This document shows positions 17,478-27,400 of a DNA stretch of 64,000 nt, piece after piece. Source of the stretch: Rhodopirellula baltica SH 1 (GTDB lineage: Bacteria; Planctomycetota; Planctomycetia; Pirellulales; Pirellulaceae); NCBI RefSeq assembly GCF_000196115.1, contig NC_005027.1:4278001-4342000 (forward strand), given 5' to 3'. The notes below the pieces were generated by a model. It worked only from the letters and a program-made list of their open reading frames with translations, was not told the DNA's origin and made no database searches. A program made the position numbers and the translations under genes. Numbering within the stretch: the first letter of the stretch is position 1; each line of letters begins with the position of its first letter.

Positions 17478-17525
17478 GGCTCAGGGCCACAGGGCCACAG
17501 GAGCACGAGCTAGGAGCTTCTCCTC
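17478..17525. repeat. Short degenerate repeat (GGGCCACA x2 and GAGCTAGGAGCTTC)
   Basis: Two direct copies of GGGCCACA preceded by GTGGCTCA and followed by GAGCTAGGAGCTTCT. The motifs echo, partly in reverse complement, the TGGCTCTG and TTCTAGC units of the array at 13704-13880. Its function is not known. Confidence 0.45.
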
Positions 17526-17595
17526 CCGTGACATTGCCGATCGGCGGTGGTTTGATCTAGGATGCTCGTTCTTCGAACCTTTCCTGGAATCCGCT

Positions 17596-17787
17596 GTGCT
17601 TTCAATTTCGCCCACCTATTTGCTGTACTACCTGCCATTGATCATTGCGATCTCGTTGGTATTTGGTGCAACACGGCACGAGGATTTGTCGCTGATCCTT
17701 CGGCACGCCTTCCACACGGCCCGCTGGATCACCGGCTTCATGGCGGTCGTTTTCGCCCTGGTTCTCTTCTTGGACTGGATGGTCTGA
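17596..17787 (+). CDS. Small membrane protein upstream of trkA
   Basis: 63-residue hydrophobic protein with two predicted transmembrane helices (YLLYYLPLIIAISLVFGA and ITGFMAVVFALVLFLDWM) joined by a basic/His-containing loop (TRHEDLSLILRHAFHTARW). GTG 17596 is the likely start, with TGGAA upstream; the frame runs open further left but without membrane character. It ends 4 bp before trkA, so both are probably in one transcript. Not a known K+ pore; an accessory subunit or membrane anchor for TrkA is an inference. Confidence 0.72.
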   Translation: MLSISPTYLLYYLPLIIAISLVFGATRHEDLSLILRHAFHTARWITGFMAVVFALVLFLDWMV

Positions 17788-17791
17788 GCCG

Positions 17792-19138
17792 ATGAGGATT
17801 TTGACCCTCGGTGGCGGCACGGTTGGACGCTGGATCGCTGACATGCTGTGCAGACGCCGGCACAGTGTCACGTTGATTGACAGCGACCCTGAGATCGTTC
17901 GATCCATCAATAGCGAATTGGATGTCCGGGCAATCGAGGGCAACGCCTCGCAGAGCACCGTGTTGTTCTCGGCCGACGTTCTGAGTGCCGACTTGTGCCT
18001 CGCCGTCACCGGAGACGACGAAGTCAACATTGTCGCCGCGAGCATGGCCAAAGCACTGGGGGCTCGCCGCGCGATCGCTCGCGTTTACGCCCCCGCGTTT
18101 CGTGACCTGTCGACGTTTGACTACCAACGTCACTTCCAAATCGACAGTTTGCTGTCACTCGAACAACTCTCCGCTTCGGAGCTCGCTCGAGCCATCCGCA
18201 ACCCCGATGCGATTCCGCTGGAACACTTCGCTCGCGGACAACTGCAGGTCTATGAAATGGATGTCGCGGCGGGCTCCGCGGCGGCAGGCAAGAAGTTGAT
18301 GGAATTGCAACTTCCGCCGAGCGTTCGTGTTGGATCGCTCGCACGCGAAGGACGCATGTGGATCGCCAGCGGTGCCGACGAAACACGAGCCGGTGACCGA
18401 GTCAGCCTGGTTGGGATGCCGGATGCCGTCAGCGTTGCTCGCCAAATATTTGGTGGTGAGAAACGCCGTCGCAAACAATCCAAGGTCATGATCGCCGGCG
18501 GCGGCGAAACGGGTTATCACTTGGCTGGACTGCTCGGTCGGGAAGACTTTCGCACCGTGCTGTTGGAACAAGACGCGAAACGTTGCGAGCAATTGGCCAA
18601 GTTGCTGCCTGACGTCACCGTGGTGCATGCCAACGCCAACCGGCGCAGCGTTTTGGAAGACGAAGGTGGCGGCACGGTCGACTACTTCGTTGGTTGCACC
18701 GGCAACGATGAAAACAACATCATGGCGGGCGTTGAGGCTCGCGAGTTGGGCGCATCGCGTGTGATGTGCGTGGTCGGACGTCCCGATTACGCCAACGTGG
18801 TCGGAAAGCTCGGCATCGATTTGGCGGTCAGTGAACGAGACGTGGTCGCTCGCCAAATCCTTGGGTTCCTTAACGAAGGAGCCATCATCAGCCAAAGCAA
18901 ATTGCCAAACGGTTCCATCGGTGTCTACGAATTGGAAATCCTGGAAGGATCCGCCGTCACACAGGCGTCGCTGGCCAACCTGCCTTTGGCGGGGCGATGC
19001 CTGATCGCCGCGATACAACGCGACGGATTTGTTCGCGTCCCAACCGCCAGCGACGTGCTGGAAGTCAACGACATCATTGTCGCCTTGATCGATTTATCCG
19101 ATGCCGACGAAGTCCTTTCACTCTTTCACAGCGATTGA
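17792..19138 (+). CDS. trkA: TrkA, K+ uptake regulatory subunit
   Basis: 448-residue cytoplasmic protein with the duplicated RCK arrangement of TrkA. First Rossmann motif GGGTVGRWIADML at residues 7-19 with acidic DSD at the end of strand 2; second motif IAGGGETGYHLAGLL at about 233-247; each is followed by a TrkA_C-like segment (VYEMDVAAGSAAAGKKLMEL and VYELEILEGSAVTQASLANL). It binds NAD(H) and nucleotides and gates the TrkH/KtrB pore. No TrkH gene follows; SerB starts 2 bp downstream of the stop, so the pore must be encoded elsewhere. Confidence 0.93.
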   Translation: MRILTLGGGTVGRWIADMLCRRRHSVTLIDSDPEIVRSINSELDVRAIEGNASQSTVLFSADVLSADLCLAVTGDDEVNIVAASMAKALGARRAIARVYAPAFRDLSTFDYQRHFQIDSLLSLEQLSASELARAIRNPDAIPLEHFARGQLQVYEMDVAAGSAAAGKKLMELQLPPSVRVGSLAREGRMWIASGADETRAGDRVSLVGMPDAVSVARQIFGGEKRRRKQSKVMIAGGGETGYHLAGLLGREDFRTVLLEQDAKRCEQLAKLLPDVTVVHANANRRSVLEDEGGGTVDYFVGCTGNDENNIMAGVEARELGASRVMCVVGRPDYANVVGKLGIDLAVSERDVVARQILGFLNEGAIISQSKLPNGSIGVYELEILEGSAVTQASLANLPLAGRCLIAAIQRDGFVRVPTASDVLEVNDIIVALIDLSDADEVLSLFHSD

Positions 19139-19140
19139 TT

Positions 19141-20454
19141 GTGCCTGTCACCACGAACGCTCCTAAGCCAACCCCCAACGCTGTTGTGAACGATTCCATT
19201 TTGCCCTCCACTCTTGGGAATTCACCTATCGCGCCGAGTCCGCCGACAATCGTCCTGCTGCGTTTTACCGGCGACGATTGCCCGGGTTTGACCGCGTCCA
19301 TTTCGGAACGGTTGCATCGGTTCAATTGCCGAGTCATCGACGTCAACCAAGCGGTGATCCATCGATCGCTGCTGTTAGGAATGCTTGTCCAGATTCCGGG
19401 CAGCGAAGACCCCGAACGCCTGATTCGAAAAATGCGGCGAAAGAGTCGCAAACTCGGTCTGAAATGCAAAGCCAAGATCGTTTGCGATCCGGACTATGAC
19501 GCTTGGGTTGATCGACAAGGAAAATCGCGATTCATCCTGACGCTGTTGTCGCGTTCGGTCACTGCCGAACAATTTGCTGCGGTCAGTCGGTTGGTTTCGG
19601 ACCAAGGACTGAACATCGATGTGATCACGCGATTGTCCGGACGCCCCAAACGCGAACCGGGTGACGAACTGACGCGTGCGTGCGTGGAGTTCTCCTTGCG
19701 AGGAGATCCGACGGATGTCAACGCTCTCAAAGCCAGCCTGTTGGAATTATCCAATCGCTTGAATTTGGATCTGGCATGGCAACGTGATGACGCATTCCGA
19801 CGCAACCGACGCATCGTCGCGCTCGATATGGATTCGACTTTGCTGCAAGCCGAGGTGATCGACGAATTGGCAAAAGAAGCCGGTGCTGGAGAGAAAGTCA
19901 GTGCGATCACCGAGGCAGCAATGCGAGGCGAGATCGACTTTGACGAGTCGCTTCGTCAGCGGGTGCAATCCTTGGAAGGGCTACCCGAGAGCGTCCTTCC
20001 CAAAGTCGCCGAGCGTTTGCAGTTGACCGAAGGTGCCGAACGATTGCTTTCGAACCTGCGTCGTTTTGGCTACACGACCGCGATCTTGAGTGGTGGTTTC
20101 ACCTACTTCGGCGAACACCTTCAGAAGCTGTTAGGGATCGATCATGTGCACGCCAATCAACTGGAGATCGTTGACGGAAAGCTAACTGGACGAGTCCTCG
20201 GCCCCATCGTCAATGCCGAACGCAAGGCGTTGCTGCTCGAACAACTTGCCGCCAACGAGGGCGTCGATCGCAAACAGATGATCGCGATCGGTGATGGTGC
20301 GAACGATCTGCCCATGCTCTCCCGCGCCGGTCTCGGGATTGCCTTTCACGCCAAACCGATCGTGCGTGAATCCGCTGAACATCAGATGTCCACATTGGGG
20401 CTGGACGCCGTTCTCTATCTGCTCGGCGTCAGAGACCGCGATCTGGTTGAGTGA
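19141..20454 (+). CDS. serB: Phosphoserine phosphatase with ACT domains
   Basis: 437-residue SerB. It hydrolyses O-phosphoserine to serine, the last step of serine synthesis. GTG 19141, 2 bp after the trkA stop, is the first plausible start. Residues about 35-200 form two ACT-like regulatory domains (TIVLLRFTGDDCPGLTASIS, FILTLLSRSVTAEQFAAVS). The HAD phosphatase domain follows: DMDST with nucleophile Asp229 and Asp231, then ILSGGFTYF, and IGDGANDLPML near the C-terminus. Substrate-site residues of SerB (ELAKEAGAGEKVSAITEAAMRGEIDF) are typical. Coupled context with the 5-oxoprolinase gene 4 bp downstream. Confidence 0.95.
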   Translation: MPVTTNAPKPTPNAVVNDSILPSTLGNSPIAPSPPTIVLLRFTGDDCPGLTASISERLHRFNCRVIDVNQAVIHRSLLLGMLVQIPGSEDPERLIRKMRRKSRKLGLKCKAKIVCDPDYDAWVDRQGKSRFILTLLSRSVTAEQFAAVSRLVSDQGLNIDVITRLSGRPKREPGDELTRACVEFSLRGDPTDVNALKASLLELSNRLNLDLAWQRDDAFRRNRRIVALDMDSTLLQAEVIDELAKEAGAGEKVSAITEAAMRGEIDFDESLRQRVQSLEGLPESVLPKVAERLQLTEGAERLLSNLRRFGYTTAILSGGFTYFGEHLQKLLGIDHVHANQLEIVDGKLTGRVLGPIVNAERKALLLEQLAANEGVDRKQMIAIGDGANDLPMLSRAGLGIAFHAKPIVRESAEHQMSTLGLDAVLYLLGVRDRDLVE

Positions 20455-20458
20455 CTCC

Positions 20459-23400
20459 ATGGACGCTGAACAGATTGAAGTTTGGGTTGATGTCGGCGGC
20501 ACCTTCACCGATTGTCTCGTTCAACAGACCGATTCAAATGGACATCGCCAACGCGAGGCCATCAAAGTTCTGAGCAGCGGGTTGGTGTCGGTTCGAGTGC
20601 TGGACCACAGCGACGACTTCACGCAGGTCGAAGTCGAACTCCCACCCGCCTTTGCTATCGACGCGTTTTGGGAAACCGCCAAACTTCGCGAGCAAGCTGA
20701 ACCGGCGAACGCACCTCAATCGTTCACTGTATTGAATTGCCAGCGAAAAAGTTCCGGCAAGGTTCAACTGCAGCTGAACGAACCAGCGACCCAGCTTCGC
20801 CGCGATCAACACTGGGTGCTGGATGCCGAGATTGAATCGCCCATTTTGGCGACGCGAATATTGCTTTCGTGCCCGTTGCCACATTCACTGCCACCGCTTT
20901 CCGTTCGAATGGGCACCACGCGAGGCACCAACGCGTTGCTCACACGCAACGGTGCGCCGACTGCATTGTTGATCACCGAAGGGTTTGCGGACCTGCTTTC
21001 CATTGGGACTCAAGACCGACCGAACCTTTTTGCACTCGACATCGTGAAGCCCCAACCGTTGACGAGCCAAGTGTTGGAGGTTCGCGGCCGACTCAACGCG
21101 AGCGGCGAAGAGCTCATTCCCGTTGATGAACAACATTTGAGATCCTGTTTGCTCCAACTCAGAGCCAACAGCTCCGAACAAGCGGTGCTAGCGATTTGCT
21201 TACTGCATGCCCATCGCAATGACGCCCATGAGCAAATTGTCCAACGGATTGCTCGCGAGGTCGGATTCAACGATGTCATTTGTTCGACCGAGGTGGCATC
21301 GCTTCCTCGGATCGTCCCGCGGGCCGAGACGACGACGCTGGATGCCTACTTGCTGCCCATACTTGAATCCTATGTTGCGAGAGTCTGGGAACAATTTGGT
21401 GGGGAAACGACGTGCCATCTGCGATGGATGACCAGCGGTGGCAATCTTGTTGCCTCGGCCGGTTTCCGTGGCAAGGACAGCGTATTGTCGGGCCCCGCCG
21501 GTGGTGTGGTTGCACTTGGTGAAGTCGCCAAACAATGTGGCGTTTCTGGCGCGGTGGGCTTGGACATGGGAGGCACCAGCACCGATGTCAGTCGCTTTGA
21601 AGGTGCAGTCGGACGCCGACAAGAAAGCATGATCGGCGGCATCCGCGTGCTCACTCCAATGATGGACATCCACACAATCGCCTCTGGCGGCGGTTCGATC
21701 TGTGCCATCCGCGACGGACGCTTGACGGTTGGTCCCGACAGTGCGGGAGCCTTTCCAGGCCCGGCTTGCTACGGCCATGGCGGACCATTGACGATCACCG
21801 ACGTCAATGTCCTGCTGGGGCGTCTGCCGATCGATCGCTTTCCCTTCCCGTTGGATTTGGAAGCGGCTCAAACGGTGCTGCGACAAACACATCAACAACT
21901 GCCAACCGACAGCACTCTTTCACCGGAACAACTCGCCGACGGTTTTCTGCAATTGGCGATCACGCAAATGGCCGAAGCAGTCCGAGTGGTCACAACTGCC
22001 GCCGGAAGTGATGCGAGACAAATGGCATTGGTCGGTTTCGGAGGCGCCGCGGGAGGTCACCTTTGCCAAATCGCGGACTCGCTCGAAATGACTCATGTGA
22101 TTGATCACCCTGATTCGGGATTGCTATCTGCGGTCGGTATGGGTGCCGCGTCGATCGGCCGTATTGCTACCGAATCAGTGCAAATCACCGTCGCCCCGGC
22201 GATTCCTGAAACTGCCGATACAACGGCATCACGAACGTTCCTTTCCGGGCAGATCCCGGCATTGCAATCGGCCGCGAAGCGGACACTCGCCCAATGCGAA
22301 CAACAGCTTCGACAAGAAGAAAACATTCCACGGGACACTGTTTTGCACGTCGTGCATCAGTGTGACGCCAGACCATTGGGGACGCAGTCGACGTTGCCGA
22401 TCGATCTGTTTCCCCTAGAGACGCTTCCCAATCGTTTTGACGCGAAGCATCAGTCCACGTTTGGTTATGCCCGGACATCCATGCCCATTGAAATCGTGAC
22501 GGTCCGCTGCGAAGCCACGATTGAGCGGACGTCAAACGCAAACGAGTTGGCACGCGATAAGTCGGCAAGTTCAACCAAGACGATTCGCACACCCGCGAAG
22601 GCGGACGTGATTTCGATGTGGGTTCGAGGAGCTTTTCGAAAAGTTGACCTATGGGACCGCGATTCGATCCTCGCAGGGCAGGTCATTTCCGGACCATCGG
22701 TTGTGGCGGGTCCCTATTCCGTTTTGGTTGTCGAACCAGGTTGGATGGCGACGATGTCGAGCGACGGAATTTTGGAGATCCGCAAGGAGCCTGCTTGTTC
22801 AGCCAACACAAACTCATCGGCACTCAGCACGGAGCAACTGGACGACACCATCGCGATGGAGATCGCGGCGAGAAGAGTGCAGGGCATCGCGGAAGCAATG
22901 GGCGAAGTCATTCGCCGCACCAGCGTCAGCGTCAACGTGAAAGAGCGTCGCGACTACAGCTGTGCCGTTTTCCTCGGCGACGGTTCCTTGGTTGCCAACG
23001 CGCCACACGTGCCCGTGCACTTGGGTGCGATGAGCCACACGGTTCGTAGTTTGATCGCAGACTACCCGAAGATGTCGCCGGGCGATTCCTACATCAGCAA
23101 CGATCCGTATGCCGGTGGTTCGCATCTGCCTGACATCACCGTCGTGACCCCGGTCTTTTGTGATGATGACACACCCCTCTCTTCACGCCCAAATCATTGG
23201 CCTTGCGACTTCTTTGTCGCTTCGCGATGCCACCATGCTGAAATCGGCGGCATGGTCCCTGGATCCATGGCACCCGCGGCAACTTGTTTGGCAGAAGAAG
23301 GCGTTGTGCTGCACAACGAGTGTTTGGTTCGCAACGGGCAATCTCACCACGCGCACATTCGCAAACTGCTCAGCAGTGCAACGTATCCTTCGCGTAATGT

Positions 23401-24439
23401 CGATGAGAACATGGCTGACATTGCGGCGGCGGAAGCGGCAGGGCAGGCTGGTGCGAATCGAATTCGAACCCTTGCCGACTCGATGACGAAGACTCGTTTA
23501 ACGGAACTGCTAAAACAGCTACTGCATGTCGCTGGTGAAGCGACCGCTGCCTGGATCGAAACCCTGGGAGCCGCACCGCGAAACTTTGAGGATGCGCTCG
23601 ACGACGGAACCCCGATCCAAGTCGAACTGCAACCGGACCAAACCACCGGTCGCTTGCGAATTGATTTTACGGGCACCGGCCCAGTTCATGACAACGGCTT
23701 CAATGCCACACCGTCAATTGTGACCGCGGCCGTATTGTACGTGCTCCGCTGTGTCGTGCCGGGCGAATTGCCTCTGTGCGACGGAGTGCTCAAGCGAATC
23801 GAGTTGATCATCCCAAACGGCTTGCTCTCACCTCTCGCTGGTTCAACGCCGGAGACCAGCCCCGCGGTGGTCGCCGGAAATGTCGAGACCAGCAATCGAG
23901 TGGTCGATGTGCTGCTAGGCGCACTGGGCGTCGCAGCGGCATCTCAAGGAACAATGAACAACTTGTTGCTGGGTGACTCAACGTTCGGATACTACGAAAC
24001 CATTGGTGGCGGGGCGGGTGCAACGGCATACGCGTCGGGAGCGGACGCTGTCCATACACACATGACCAACACGCGAATCACCGACCCCGAAATCTTGGAG
24101 TCGCGGTTGCCGGTTCGCCTTTGGCGTTTCGCGATCCGCCGAGGCAGCGGAGGCCTGGGTCTCCATCGTGGCGGCGACGGAATGATTCGCGAAATGGAAT
24201 TTCTTCGCCCGTTAACGCTATCACTCATCACCTCAAGACGAACGACTCGCGCGTACGGGATGAACGGTGGAGAACCAGGCCAGCCAGGGCGTCAAACACT
24301 GGTGCATCAGTCTCAGCGGACGGAACTTCCCTTCGCGACCAGCCAAGAAGTCGATGCAGGCGATCGCTTGATCATGGAGACTCCCGGCGGCGGAGGTTAC
24401 GGCAAAGAACTATCGACAGCAACGTCGGAACTCCCTTGA
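20459..24439 (+). CDS. Fused hydantoinase/5-oxoprolinase
   Basis: 1326-residue cytoplasmic protein joining HyuA- and HyuB-type halves, as in ATP-dependent 5-oxoprolinase (OPLAH), which opens 5-oxoproline to glutamate with ATP. N-terminal half: VWVDVGGTFTDCLV (phosphate-binding), GTTRGTNALLTRNG, GLDMGGTSTDVSRFEG and ASGGGSICAI. HyuB half from about residue 790: VQGIAEAMGEVIRRTSVSVN, ERRDYSCAVF, HVPVHLGAMSHTV, SNDPYAGGSHLPDITVVTPV and GGGGYG near the end. ATG 20459 lies 4 bp after the serB stop. 5-Oxoprolinase is the best call because of the single-chain fusion and length; hydantoinase or acetone-carboxylase-like activity cannot be excluded. Confidence 0.9.
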   Translation: MDAEQIEVWVDVGGTFTDCLVQQTDSNGHRQREAIKVLSSGLVSVRVLDHSDDFTQVEVELPPAFAIDAFWETAKLREQAEPANAPQSFTVLNCQRKSSGKVQLQLNEPATQLRRDQHWVLDAEIESPILATRILLSCPLPHSLPPLSVRMGTTRGTNALLTRNGAPTALLITEGFADLLSIGTQDRPNLFALDIVKPQPLTSQVLEVRGRLNASGEELIPVDEQHLRSCLLQLRANSSEQAVLAICLLHAHRNDAHEQIVQRIAREVGFNDVICSTEVASLPRIVPRAETTTLDAYLLPILESYVARVWEQFGGETTCHLRWMTSGGNLVASAGFRGKDSVLSGPAGGVVALGEVAKQCGVSGAVGLDMGGTSTDVSRFEGAVGRRQESMIGGIRVLTPMMDIHTIASGGGSICAIRDGRLTVGPDSAGAFPGPACYGHGGPLTITDVNVLLGRLPIDRFPFPLDLEAAQTVLRQTHQQLPTDSTLSPEQLADGFLQLAITQMAEAVRVVTTAAGSDARQMALVGFGGAAGGHLCQIADSLEMTHVIDHPDSGLLSAVGMGAASIGRIATESVQITVAPAIPETADTTASRTFLSGQIPALQSAAKRTLAQCEQQLRQEENIPRDTVLHVVHQCDARPLGTQSTLPIDLFPLETLPNRFDAKHQSTFGYARTSMPIEIVTVRCEATIERTSNANELARDKSASSTKTIRTPAKADVISMWVRGAFRKVDLWDRDSILAGQVISGPSVVAGPYSVLVVEPGWMATMSSDGILEIRKEPACSANTNSSALSTEQLDDTIAMEIAARRVQGIAEAMGEVIRRTSVSVNVKERRDYSCAVFLGDGSLVANAPHVPVHLGAMSHTVRSLIADYPKMSPGDSYISNDPYAGGSHLPDITVVTPVFCDDDTPLSSRPNHWPCDFFVASRCHHAEIGGMVPGSMAPAATCLAEEGVVLHNECLVRNGQSHHAHIRKLLSSATYPSRNVDENMADIAAAEAAGQAGANRIRTLADSMTKTRLTELLKQLLHVAGEATAAWIETLGAAPRNFEDALDDGTPIQVELQPDQTTGRLRIDFTGTGPVHDNGFNATPSIVTAAVLYVLRCVVPGELPLCDGVLKRIELIIPNGLLSPLAGSTPETSPAVVAGNVETSNRVVDVLLGALGVAAASQGTMNNLLLGDSTFGYYETIGGGAGATAYASGADAVHTHMTNTRITDPEILESRLPVRLWRFAIRRGSGGLGLHRGGDGMIREMEFLRPLTLSLITSRRTTRAYGMNGGEPGQPGRQTLVHQSQRTELPFATSQEVDAGDRLIMETPGGGGYGKELSTATSELP

Positions 24440-24445
24440 GGCCGA

Positions 24446-27400
24446 TCACTCGGACACATCTTCTGCTTGTTCGTCCGACTCGTCGCCTTCATCCGTTTTG
24501 ACATCCGCTTCAGAATCCCCGTTGTCATCGGATCCTTCTTCTTTGAACGTGTAAGTCAAAAGCTCCAATTGAATCTCGGCCAACATTGTGTTGCGATGCG
24601 GGATCAATTTCACACGACTTTCGATGACGTTCGTGTTGCTGCTCGTTTCTTTGCGATCGATCTCATGCAGCGTTTCGCCATCAACCGAGCTGATTCCCAT
24701 CACATCCATTTGTCGACGCCGCACGCCGTTGCCCGGAACGGTCAGGTGAGCCCGCACGAGAAGTAGCATCGGCGTGACCCAAGGTTGCTCCACGGTGCAG
24801 CCCCAGGCATCATCGAATGAACGACTCCAACGAATTGATCCATCCACGGTCGAGATCGCATGCATCGCGGTGATTGGCTGAACCGTCGCTCCACCCGAGA
24901 CAGCCACCGAACGCAATGACGCAAGGTCGCGACTCGGCTTGCGATGCCTTGGCAGCACCACCATTTGATCCTGGATAGACATCACTGACACGCCATACAA
25001 GCCCTTTCGAGCTGGCACCATCACATCAGCAATTTCACGTCCCGACAACAAATCCCAAATCGTTGTCCGTCCATTGTGATCCAGCAACGTAAAGTAACGT
25101 CCATCAGTCATCTCCGCATAGGCTGAGGCCTCGTTGACGTTTTGGCTGTCGGCAACCCGATGCAGCACGGTTTCTCCGGAACTCATGTCGACCAACTCAA
25201 CCAATTGAGGGTCATGCATCTCCTTGGCAGCCTCCAGGCTCGCTCTCAACTCTTCGGCCGCATCAGACGGCACCTTGGCTTCTCGATTCACCTGCGTCAC
25301 CGTCAGCACGTGCGATCCAAGCGACGAGATCACGGTTCCAATCGAGCGTTTTTGGATTCCCAACAATCCACCGTCGTGGATGTCATAGCTCTCCACTTGA
25401 TTTTGCGACTTACTGACCACCAACACCCGACCTTCGGCGTGAACGACCGCGTTTCCAACGGCTTCGGTTGGTGTTCGCCAACGTTCTTCGCCCGAGACGG
25501 CATCCAGACAAATCAGTTCGGTTCCTTGAAGCAAGAACAATCGATCGCCCAAGACGGGACCGAGAATCAACTGCGCTTCGCCATTGTCTGCGGTCGCTGA
25601 GACCATCATGTTTCGATAGATCTGGTTGCCGAACGGGGTCGCGGCACTTCGGCGTTTAGCGACCGGTTGGCCGTCGGTCCCGAGTGTTCGCCTCCATCGA
25701 ATTGCGTCTTCACCGTTCGCCCCGAGTGTTCGGAACAGGTCGATTGCGATCAGTTCCGACTGGGTTAATAACAGCAACAACCCACCGCTGTACGTCAACT
25801 CGTTGCCGAGCGATCGCATTCCCGAAAAACCTTCGAGGGGGATCGAGCGATGAATGCCATACGGGTTAATCAACGCCAACGAGTTCATGTTGTCACTCAT
25901 CGCATTCCAACCGCGAAGTTGACGTCCCATCAAGTGAGTCGACTTTGCGTAGCGTCGGTCATTCATCATCATGCCGCTGGACCGAGGCATTCTCATCGAC
26001 TGCCATTCCAAATCGACATCGCGAGGCCACTGTTCGCCCATGTCATATTCACGTCCTCGGATAGGATTGGCTTGCAGTGCGTCTTCGATGAAAGTGTCTG
26101 CTCCGACCGGTTCGCTATCGCTCAAACGTTGGCCCAAAAGCTCCCCGACGGCCAATCGATCTAAGTTCCACGCTTCTTTGCTGTACAGTTTCGCAAGCAT
26201 CAACAAACGCTCATTGCTCAATGATTGCAATGCGTCGTCTGTTGTCATCTTATCGGCCCAAATCAAACGTTCGGCCAACAGACCATCTTCCATGAGCAAC
26301 GCACGGGCGGCCATGTCCCGGCGCAAACCGTTGGTCGCTGCCACGACAGGTGAAAAGTGTTGCAGCGTCCGCATCAGCGCCGCTCCATCCATGTTTCCCC
26401 GTGATGAAACTAGTGACTCGACCTTTCCGGTCATCTCAACCAACTCATCTTCCGAGGCAGTCGACACCAATTGTGCCACGCGTGCACTGATCCAATCGTC
26501 AACGGTGAACTGTCGTGCCGCATTGGGAAAGACCGCGTCCATGTCGCGATTGAGCGTCGGATGTCGCAGCACCAATTCGGACAAATCCAGCAGCAACTCC
26601 AACGCCTTGGGATGATCAATGGAATCAGCCGATTGATCGACGGATCCTTTGATTTGCAAAACCAACAACTCGGCTCGCTGTTCGGGTTGATCAATCAGCT
26701 TCATCAAAGCTTCCAAATCGACACTGGAGTCGCTCGGGTTTTGACGGAGACTGCCCAGCATCGCTTCCACCGACAACATGATCACTTCATCGTTGTCGGG
26801 ATCCAAATCGCGAGCCTTTCGAAGCAACTCGAGTGCTCGAGGTCGCTGTTCCTGCTCGATCAACAATTCCGCTTTTCGGACGAGAGCAAAGAAGTTATCG
26901 GGATCTTGCTGCAACAGAGCATCCACGCGTGGTTGCAAAGAACGCTCGCCATAGGCCACCGCAACCATCGTCGCGGATTGCGAGATCAATTCGCCGTCGA
27001 TCGCGATCAAGTTGCCCAAAGGGAAACGCACGGTTCGTCGCTGCAAAACCTCGCCATTTTGCAATGAGATCTCGATCAGCTCATCCGTGGTCGTGGGCAG
27101 ATAGTAACGATCCGTTCCAAATACGCCGCGGCCCGAGATCCGTTGCCCAGGACGAACCAAAGTCGGTGGCGTGGACCAAACTTCTGATCCATCGTTTAAC
27201 GAACACGCTGACACTTCATCAGCACCAACGACGAAAAACAAGTCATCTTTGACACCGGCAACGTAGGCCAATCGGATGCGGTTTTTCGGTGTGAAACGAT
27301 TGCGTCCAGTCAAGACATCGAGAACTTGCAATCGATCGCATTCAATCGGAGTTAGGACCACCGAAGTGCCTTTTGCAATCGCCAACGAATGTGTCCAGCG

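Noticed and set aside
18155-19018. 287-codon minus-strand frame opposite trkA
   Set aside because: TrkA motifs define the plus strand; the antisense translation is His/Arg/Phe-rich without any motif.
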